From NCBI GenBank assembly GCA_020720765.1, contig DYOB01000015.1:1-37388 (forward strand): a stretch of DNA of 37,388 nt. The letters are read 5' to 3'. The DNA is from Borreliella garinii. GTDB lineage: Bacteria > Spirochaetota > Spirochaetia > JABEVK01. Position numbers and translations under genes: made by a program. Positions 32,460-37,388 of this stretch are shown one piece after another. The notes below the pieces were generated by a model. It was not told the DNA's origin and made no database searches. It worked only from the letters and a program-made list of their open reading frames with translations. Position 1 is the stretch's first letter, and each line of letters starts with the position of its first letter.

Positions 32460-33731
32460 ATGAAATCGGTAATCTGTCTTATTCTAGGCGGCGGAAGGGG
32501 TACGCGGCTCTTCCCATTAACCAAGGACCGCAGTAAGAGCGCCGTACCTTTAGCCGGGAAATACAGGATGATCGATATTCCTGTCAGCAATAGTTTAAAT
32601 TCCGGCCTTAACCGCATCCTTATACTGACCCAGTTCAATTCAGCCTCCCTGAACCAGCATATCAATAGAACCTACAGGTTTGATAATTTCCACGAAGGCT
32701 TCGTAGATATCCTCGCTGCTGAACAGACACAGGACAATATGGGCTGGCATCAGGGAACGGCTGATGCGGTGCGTTGGAACATGAAACATATCACACGTTT
32801 TCATGACGCCTCCCACGTTTTAGTGATCAACGGGGACCAGGTTTACGCCATGGATTTCAGCGAAATCCTTGCGACCCATATCGAACATAACGCCGAGATC
32901 AGCATTGCCACCATTCCCGTGGCCAGACAGGAAACCCGCAGGTTCGGGATACTTAAAACAAAAGGTCCTTGGATCCAGGACTTTGTTGAAAAGCCTCAAA
33001 AAGAGGAGCAGTTGGAGCCGTTGCGTTCGCTTGAGGAAATTCAGAGAAAGTTTCCTTCCATAGGAACTTCAAGGGAATATCTGGCGAATATGGGAATCTA
33101 CCTCTTCGACCTCAAGGTTTTGAAAGCAGAGCTCGACTTAGGTGGAGCAGACTTCGGAAAAGATATCATTCCCAGGGCTATTTCAAACCGCAGGGTTGCA
33201 GCACATTTATACAATGGTTATTGGGAGGATGTCGGGACCATAAAGAGCTTCCATCAAGCCAATATGGACTTCGTCGAAGATAAGCCCCTGTTCGATTTCT
33301 ACGCCAACAGGATGTATACCAATTCACGCCACCTCCCGCCGGCTAAAATTTTCGGTTCCAATTTGGATAAGGTCCTTCTCTCTGAAGGTGCGGTTATTGA
33401 AAGGGCGACACTCGAGAAGGTCGTTGTGGGAATACGTAGCCTCGTCGGGCAAGGTACAATAATCGAGAACACAATGCTGATGGGTGCGGACTATTTTGAA
33501 ACACCGCGTGAACAGGATGATGATATCCGCAATGGGACACTTCCTGTCGGCATCGGGAAGGAATGTATCATCCGGAATGCTATTATCGATAAAAACGCCC
33601 GGGTGGGAGACGGTGTGCGGCTTCTTAATTCTGAAGGCGTTCTTCACGCGGACGGAGACTTTTTTCATATCCGGGAAGGGATTATCGTGATTCCTAAAAA
33701 TGCAGTCGTTCCCTCGGGAACCGTTTTGTGA
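32460..33731 (+). CDS. glgC: Glucose-1-phosphate adenylyltransferase
   Basis: Makes ADP-glucose from glucose 1-phosphate and ATP, the first committed step of glycogen synthesis. 423 residues from ATG 32460. The N-terminal nucleotidyltransferase domain has LGGGRGTRLFPLTKDRSKSAVPLAGKYRMIDIPVSN, GWHQGTADAVR, NGDQVYAMDF, VEKPQKEEQ, YWEDVGTIKSF. The C-terminal part is a left-handed beta-helix. It lies 109 bases from the divergent BMP gene. Its stop overlaps the next gene as GTGA. No other glycogen gene is seen nearby. Confidence 0.95.
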   Translation: MKSVICLILGGGRGTRLFPLTKDRSKSAVPLAGKYRMIDIPVSNSLNSGLNRILILTQFNSASLNQHINRTYRFDNFHEGFVDILAAEQTQDNMGWHQGTADAVRWNMKHITRFHDASHVLVINGDQVYAMDFSEILATHIEHNAEISIATIPVARQETRRFGILKTKGPWIQDFVEKPQKEEQLEPLRSLEEIQRKFPSIGTSREYLANMGIYLFDLKVLKAELDLGGADFGKDIIPRAISNRRVAAHLYNGYWEDVGTIKSFHQANMDFVEDKPLFDFYANRMYTNSRHLPPAKIFGSNLDKVLLSEGAVIERATLEKVVVGIRSLVGQGTIIENTMLMGADYFETPREQDDDIRNGTLPVGIGKECIIRNAIIDKNARVGDGVRLLNSEGVLHADGDFFHIREGIIVIPKNAVVPSGTVL

Positions 33732-34363
33732 GAGTTACGGTCAAGTCACAGATAAGTGTAGGAGATGAGGGCTTTCTCCTCTCCTTTGCCCGGCCGTGGG
33801 ATTTTAAACCCGGTCAGCTCACTGCCATTACACTCAGCACCGGGATAGCACCGAGGAGTTATAGCATCTGTTCAAGTCCGGCTTCACCCCTCTGCGAAAT
33901 CCTTTATACGGTTGTGGAATCCGGCGTCCTCACTCCCCAACTTTCCCTTCTCCGCCACGGCGACAGCATGGATGTCTCCGAACCTTTTGGGAGTTTCTGC
34001 GACCATGCAGGGAATTCCGTCTGGATAGCCAACGGTACGGGAGTGGCACCATTTCTTTCTACACTCAGGCAGAACATCAAGGATTCAAAAACCCTGATCC
34101 AAGGAAGCCGAACCTGGTCGGGACTCTTTTATCCCGAAGAATTGGCCGGCTACAGCGGGTTGGAATGGGTGCCGTGTTTAAGCGGCGGCACACACCCTGG
34201 CGCATTCAGCGGACGCCTCACAGCCTACATAAAAGAACAGAACTGGGATCCGGAGAGGAAATATTTTCTCTGCGGCAGCGCAGGTATGGTCAGCGAAGTG
34301 AGGGATATTTTAATCGGCAAGGGCGTGCCTCTGGAGAAGATTGTAGGGGAGATATATTTTTAG
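33728..34363 (+). CDS. Flavin-dependent NAD(P)H oxidoreductase, ferredoxin-NADP reductase-like
   Basis: 211 residues. It has an N-terminal FAD-binding barrel with RSYSICSSP and a C-terminal NAD(P) fold with NGTGVAPFLS, FLCGSAGMVSEVRDIL and a C-terminal EIYF, where an aromatic residue stacks on FAD. It may move electrons between NADPH and ferredoxin or flavodoxin. It lacks the cysteine cluster of PyrK-like subunits and is somewhat shorter than usual. GTG 33728 overlaps the glgC stop by 4 bp, so it is coupled to glgC. Its last 11 codons reappear at 35987-36019 beyond the abiE module. Confidence 0.85.
   Translation: MRVTVKSQISVGDEGFLLSFARPWDFKPGQLTAITLSTGIAPRSYSICSSPASPLCEILYTVVESGVLTPQLSLLRHGDSMDVSEPFGSFCDHAGNSVWIANGTGVAPFLSTLRQNIKDSKTLIQGSRTWSGLFYPEELAGYSGLEWVPCLSGGTHPGAFSGRLTAYIKEQNWDPERKYFLCGSAGMVSEVRDILIGKGVPLEKIVGEIYF
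34331..34363 (+). repeat. 3'-end repeat of the flavin reductase gene, left copy
   Basis: These last 11 codons (LEKIVGEIYF and stop) match 35987-36019 at 27 of 33 bases. Four of the six differences are synonymous third positions (AAG/AAA, ATT/ATC, GGG/GGT, ATA/ATT) and two are in the stop codon (TAG/TGA). Confidence 0.8.
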
Positions 34364-34418
34364 CTGAAGCAGAGGGAGTATCACACAAATATCGAGTAAT
34401 TTTGCTGATATTCACCAC

Positions 34419-34443
34419 GTATGTCTTGAAATATAAGACATAC
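34419..34443. promoter_or_regulatory. Inverted-repeat operator of the abiE operon
   Basis: GTATGTCTT (34419-34427) and AAGACATAC (34435-34443) are perfect 9-bp inverted repeats with a 7-nt spacer. They cover the -35 box and part of the spacer. AbiEi antitoxins are known to bind inverted repeats in their own promoter, so this is a good candidate site. Confidence 0.6.
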
Positions 34444-34454
34444 AACATTATATT
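34426..34454 (+). promoter_or_regulatory. Promoter of the abiE operon, leaderless-type
   Basis: TTGAAA (34426-34431) and TATATT (34449-34454) are 17 bp apart. The ATG at 34461 follows after 6 nt, so the transcript should start at the ATG. Confidence 0.65.
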
Positions 34455-34460
34455 ATCAGT

Positions 34461-35102
34461 ATGAACACGGATTTTTGGAGAAAGCTGCCACTAGAAGAGT
34501 TCGACTACGGCCTCTTGATGTCCGCCCTCTCACAATGGAAAAATCCACGGCAAAAAGTTACATCCTTGCTCCGACAGGGGCACATACTCCGGGTCAAAAA
34601 GGGTTTGTACGTTTGGGGCCCAGATTGGAGAAGACGGCCGATCCACCCGGAAATCCTGGCCAATCTCATTTACGGCCCTTCCATTGTTTCCGGGGAATGG
34701 GCCCTGTCGTTTCATGGGTTGATACCGGAAGGAGTGAGGACGGTCACCAGTACCACTCCAAAGCCGCCCCGGGAATTCCAGACACCGCTGGGGCTCTTCC
34801 GTTACGAACGGGTGCCGTGGCGTTACCACTCCCTGGGAATGATGCGGATCGAGGCCGATGGAACGGGATTTTTAATGGCTAATCCAGAACGCGCACTCTG
34901 TGACAAGCTCCTTGGCGTATCCGGTCTCTACCGCCCGTCCAAGGATGAGCTTTGGAATTTCTTGTTGGAAAACCTCCGAATGGAAGAAGAAGCCATCAGA
35001 AATTTCGACCTGAAGTTGGTTTTGGCCTTGGCCGAGAGTGCCCGCTCCCCCCGGCTGTTCAAACTTGCGGACCTGCTGGATCAACAAGGAGGTGAAAAGT
35101 GA
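34461..35102 (+). CDS. abiEi: AbiEi-type antitoxin and transcriptional regulator
   Basis: 213 residues. A winged-helix N-terminus (FDYGLLMSALSQWKNPRQKVTSLLRQGHILRVKKGLYVWGP) is followed by the AbiEi body. The body includes IVSGEWALSFHGLIPEGVRTVTSTT and ANPERALCDKLLGVSGL. AbiEi antitoxins neutralise the AbiEii nucleotidyltransferase toxin. As part of abortive-infection systems they also repress their own promoter. The stop overlaps the toxin start as GTGA. A leaderless-type promoter and operator precede it. The module is inserted next to the flavin reductase gene. Confidence 0.85.
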   Translation: MNTDFWRKLPLEEFDYGLLMSALSQWKNPRQKVTSLLRQGHILRVKKGLYVWGPDWRRRPIHPEILANLIYGPSIVSGEWALSFHGLIPEGVRTVTSTTPKPPREFQTPLGLFRYERVPWRYHSLGMMRIEADGTGFLMANPERALCDKLLGVSGLYRPSKDELWNFLLENLRMEEEAIRNFDLKLVLALAESARSPRLFKLADLLDQQGGEK

Positions 35103-35971
35103 ATTCTGCCGTTCAGGCGATGCTTCAAAAATATCCGCTTCAAACAAGCGCCCAGTATTCCCATGCTTTGAGAGAAATCCTGCAAGAATTGGTTCTTTGC
35201 GGATTGTGGCGGGCCAAGTTTTTTGAGCGGGCGCTGTTCTATGGCGGTACCGCGCTGAGAATTCTGCATGGTCTCAACCGGTTTAGCGAGGATATGGATT
35301 TTAGTTTGTTGGCACCCGACCAGTTTTTTCAGTTAGAACCGTTTGGAAAGGCCATCGAAATGGAATTAAGAAGCTGGGGTTTTACTGTCGAGCTCCAACT
35401 CAAGCAAAAAGTAAAAACAACAGCCATCCAGAGTGCCTTCCTAAAGGCCGATACAACCCAGGCGTTTTTGGCGATTGAAACGCCTCCCGAACTCATCGGG
35501 CCGGACAAAACAATCCGTCAATTGAAAATTAAAATCGAAATTGATACCAATCCCCCTTCTGGTTTTACCGACGAAGCCAAATTAATTCTCCAACCCATTC
35601 CTTTTTCTGTCCGTACCATGTCCCTGCCGAGCCTCTTTGCGGGAAAGATGCACGCCGTTCTCTGCAGGCAATGGGGAAGCCGTGTCAAAGGCCGCGACTG
35701 GTACGACCTGGTTTGGTACGTCTCGCGCTCGGTGCCTGTGAACCTGGTCCACTTGGAGCAAAGGATGCGCCAAAGCGGACACTGGGAATTCGAAGAAAGC
35801 TTAACCGACGCTACTTTCCGTTCGCTACTAGAAAAAAGAATTGAATCCCTGGACGTTGAAAGCGCCAGAGAAGACACCAAAAACTTTGTTTCCGAACCAG
35901 GCACGCTCGCCTCGTGGAACCGCGCCTTCTTTTTAGAAATAGCCAGCCTGGTTGCCTGCCTTAAGAGTTGA
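35099..35971 (+). CDS. abiEii: AbiEii-type nucleotidyltransferase toxin
   Basis: 290 residues. The nucleotidyltransferase core is FYGGTALRILHGLNRFSEDMDFSLL, with G49-G50 in the turn and D65-x-D67 as metal-binding acids. Later, KMHAVLCRQWGSRVKGRDWYDLVWYV is the conserved AbiEii/JHP933 helix motif. Toxins of this group use nucleotides and modify cellular RNA such as tRNA, causing dormancy. The start is GTG with AAGGAGGTG upstream and overlaps abiEi by 4 bp. It is followed 15 bases later by the duplicated end of the flavin reductase gene. Confidence 0.88.
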   Translation: MNSAVQAMLQKYPLQTSAQYSHALREILQELVLCGLWRAKFFERALFYGGTALRILHGLNRFSEDMDFSLLAPDQFFQLEPFGKAIEMELRSWGFTVELQLKQKVKTTAIQSAFLKADTTQAFLAIETPPELIGPDKTIRQLKIKIEIDTNPPSGFTDEAKLILQPIPFSVRTMSLPSLFAGKMHAVLCRQWGSRVKGRDWYDLVWYVSRSVPVNLVHLEQRMRQSGHWEFEESLTDATFRSLLEKRIESLDVESAREDTKNFVSEPGTLASWNRAFFLEIASLVACLKS

Positions 35972-35986
35972 AGCTCCTTTGAGCGG

Positions 35987-36019
35987 CTGGAGAAAATCGT
36001 AGGTGAGATTTATTTTTGA
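35987..36019 (+). repeat. 3'-end repeat of the flavin reductase gene, right copy
   Basis: Orphan final 11 codons (LEKIVGEIYF, stop TGA), the partner of 34331-34363. The upstream bases (SSFER in frame) are not those of the left copy. Its last 10 bases overlap the RidA stop region, so it looks like the original junction of the reductase gene with its convergent neighbour. Confidence 0.8.
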
Positions 36020-36387
36020 AGTCTCGCCGTGACTTCCACCTCGAGTTTCATTTTATCATCCAGCAGTGAGGTAATAAGGACAGTTGCTGCGGGGCGGGTC
36101 TGCCCGAGATGCTTGATAAAAACCGGCCAGCAGGGTTCGAAGTCTTCGCGGCGTGTGTAGTAATAATGGATACGGACCACGTTCTCCCAGCTTGTTCCCG
36201 CTTGCGCAAGGGCCTTGCCGATGTTTTGAAAGCACTGGTCGGCCTGTTCCACCACATTGTCCGAAATGCTGTTGGTCTCGTAGTTGTATCCTGTGGTGCC
36301 CGAAACAAAGACATAATCCCCGTCGACCACCGCCCTTGAATAGCCGATATTCGCCTCAAACTGCGAACCGCTCGAAATATAACGCAT
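36010..36387 (-). CDS. RidA-family protein (Rid/YjgF)
   Basis: 125 residues of the RidA fold, trimeric in relatives. VVDGDYVFVSGTTGYN (beta), DNVVEQADQCFQNIGKALAQAGTSWENVVRIHYYYT, GQTRPAATVLITSLLDDKMKLEVEVTARL. The arginine in TRPAATV is at the position of the catalytic arginine of deaminases that hydrolyse reactive 2-aminoacrylate. The final EVE matches the conserved acidic residue. The closest subgroup is not certain, since some RidA paralogs lack activity. ATG has AAGGAG upstream. Its 3' end overlaps the orphan reductase end. Confidence 0.9.
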   Translation of the reverse strand: MRYISSGSQFEANIGYSRAVVDGDYVFVSGTTGYNYETNSISDNVVEQADQCFQNIGKALAQAGTSWENVVRIHYYYTRREDFEPCWPVFIKHLGQTRPAATVLITSLLDDKMKLEVEVTARLQK

Positions 36388-36431
36388 GAAAGCTCCTTAA
36401 AGCTGTTTGTACAATAAAACTGTGAGTTTTT

Positions 36432-36990
36432 CTAGGAGCCTGTTGCGCTTGAGATTTTGACACAGGACCGGGGAGCTGGGATGCTCAGGGTGCCGAAGAC
36501 TGAGGGCCATAGCTGGGCTCTGGCCCGATGGATGAGGTGTTCTGGGCGCCCGGAAACCCAGGACTCCTTTTATGATTCCAAAGACCGGTTCGACGGTACT
36601 CTTTCGCTTCTTGTAGAGTTCCTTTTGCCACTCTTGTTCCATCGCTTCTTGCATATCCGCGACCCACTTCTTGTGGTGTTTTTTCGGCGGTTTGAGCTGG
36701 GTGTGGGAGTGTGGACGAAAGTCAAATTTCCTTTGATGTCTGATAGACTCGGACGCCACCGAAACAAGGACTTCCATTTCTTGGTTCAAATGCTCGTCTT
36801 TTCCTTCTTCTTTTGAATCGGCGTCCTTGGCTTTCTGCAGCAATTCAGCGACTTTCTCTGAAAGTTCCTTCTCCAATTCCACCGCCCGATCGTAGCGAAT
36901 ACTTTTGTATCATGTCGCCATGGGTAACAAAGTATCACACAGTTCAACCTCAAGTAAATTCCTGCGGTCTCAAGCGCGACAGGCTCCTAG
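36432..36990 (-). mobile_element. 559-bp non-autonomous IS1182-like element, copy 2
   Basis: Same length and structure as 1089-1647. The 23-bp ends at 36432-36454 and 36968-36990 match with one mismatch, and CTAG lies at both outer edges. It sits 44 bases upstream of the RidA start and 73 bases upstream of the DUF3820 gene. A promoter in the element could affect either gene. Confidence 0.85.
36455..36882 (-). pseudogene. IS1182-like transposase remnant, copy 2
   Basis: The open frame is intact over a larger part than in copy 1. ELEKELSEKVAELLQKAKDADSKEEGK is a region before the catalytic core of IS1182 proteins. It is joined to KKHHKKWVADMQEAM ... ELYKKRKSTVEPVFGIIKGVLGFR, the C-terminal E region. 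The missing middle with both aspartates points to an internal deletion. Non-functional alone. Confidence 0.75.
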
Positions 36991-37063
36991 GAGATTAGCC
37001 AAGTCCTTGACCCGATGCATAAAGATATTTCATCATGTTTCTAATGAAAAGGACACCACCTCC

Positions 37064-37300
37064 ATGATGGAAGAGCAGCAAGCTGAGCTTCTCAAGCTGG
37101 CCAACACGAAAATGCCTTTTGGTAAATACGCCGGCTGTTATCTGGTGGACCTGCCGGAGACCTACGTCCTCTGGTTCCATAACAAAGGATTCCCACCGGG
37201 GGAGCTGGGGCGGCAAATGGGCTTGCTTCTAGAAATTAAAGTGAATGGGCTGGAGGCTTTGATAAGGCCATTGATCGGGCAAAAGCTTCCCTCAGTCTGA
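37064..37300 (+). CDS. DUF3820 family protein
   Basis: 78 residues from ATG 37064. The PMPFGKYAGCYLVDLPETYVLWFHNKGFPPGELGRQMGLLLEIKVNGLEALIRPL-like pattern is that of DUF3820 (also called putative quorum-sensing-regulated virulence factor), with unknown function. The frame also stays open into the neighbouring insertion element, but that upstream part is element sequence. An AAAGGA lies about 11 nt before the ATG. A second ATG follows at once. Confidence 0.75.
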   Translation: MMEEQQAELLKLANTKMPFGKYAGCYLVDLPETYVLWFHNKGFPPGELGRQMGLLLEIKVNGLEALIRPLIGQKLPSV

Positions 37301-37362
37301 CAACCAACCCTTTTGTTTCAATCGGTGCAAAGTGGGGCTTGCTTTCGGGCTGAAACAAGGTG

Positions 37363-37388
37363 GAGATAATAGATTATATGGAGATATT
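37363..37388. repeat. GGAGATAT dispersed repeat, copy e (cut by window end)
   Basis: These last 26 bases are identical to 3175-3200, with units 18 bp apart. The copy probably continues beyond the window. It lies about 60 bases after the DUF3820 gene, again just downstream of a gene. Confidence 0.75.

Noticed and set aside
36905-37063. Upstream extension of the DUF3820 gene through the insertion element
   Set aside because: The added residues are translated inverted-repeat sequence, not part of the family.
1-37388. CRISPR array, tRNA, rRNA, prophage or integrase
   Set aside because: No regularly spaced repeat array with spacers, no cloverleaf or ribosomal signature, and no phage structural or integrase gene was seen.

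Overview
The window looks like bacterial chromosome from a spirochaete (phylum Spirochaetota). This is inferred from family character only. Pointers are a long ribose-phosphate pyrophosphokinase of about 410 residues, a pyruvate kinase with an unusual N-terminus (TKIVATVSDL...RLNTAH), a BMP-type nucleoside uptake system, split yajC-secD-secF, a glycine-rich lipoprotein and a multi-spanning chemoreceptor. No rRNA, tRNA, CRISPR array or prophage was seen.

Layout. Positions 1-1745 are a repeat-rich stretch without convincing genes. They hold duplicated intergenic blocks, a hairpin-rich patch and a 559-bp non-autonomous insertion element with 23-bp inverted ends. An exported SH3b protein (1746-3131) follows. 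Then come an FMN-dependent glutamate-synthase-like protein, a small two-helix CxxC protein, a PIN/Phd-type toxin-antitoxin pair, citrate synthase and a PAS-GGDEF diguanylate cyclase. A tight minus-strand cluster (16243 down to 8906) runs clpB - orphan HATPase protein - argH - prs - FGGY sugar kinase. Next are secF/secD/yajC with a small unknown gene, a DUF4143-type AAA protein, a glycine-rich lipoprotein, pyruvate kinase, a chemoreceptor and Hsp20. A second minus-strand cluster (32350 down to 26693) encodes a BMP lipoprotein, a double-cassette ABC ATPase, two permeases and a CaCA antiporter. Divergent from it is glgC with a flavin reductase. An AbiE-type toxin-antitoxin module, a RidA protein, a second 559-bp element and a DUF3820 gene end the window.

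Three observations stand out. (1) Genes fall into two start classes. Many have a good Shine-Dalgarno sequence. About ten mostly promoter-proximal genes lack one and have a -10-like TANNNT box 6-8 nt before the start codon, the signature of leaderless transcripts. (2) The abiE module sits between two versions of the last 11 codons of the flavin reductase gene. These differ only at third positions and in the stop codon, as if the module entered the 3' end of that gene and brought a replacement end. (3) The two 559-bp elements have identical length and the same truncated IS1182-like transposase, so they form a non-autonomous family. Candidate operators (10-N9-10 before clpB, 9-N7-9 before abiEi) are also visible.

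How the genes work together: central carbon metabolism (citrate synthase, pyruvate kinase, glgC, FGGY kinase), nucleotide supply (PRPP synthase, nucleoside uptake), protein export (YajC/SecD/SecF), protein quality control (ClpB, Hsp20) and sensing (chemoreceptor, GGDEF, HATPase) form the core. The accessory layer is toxin-antitoxin modules, the DUF4143 ATPase and repeat elements, concentrated at the two window ends.
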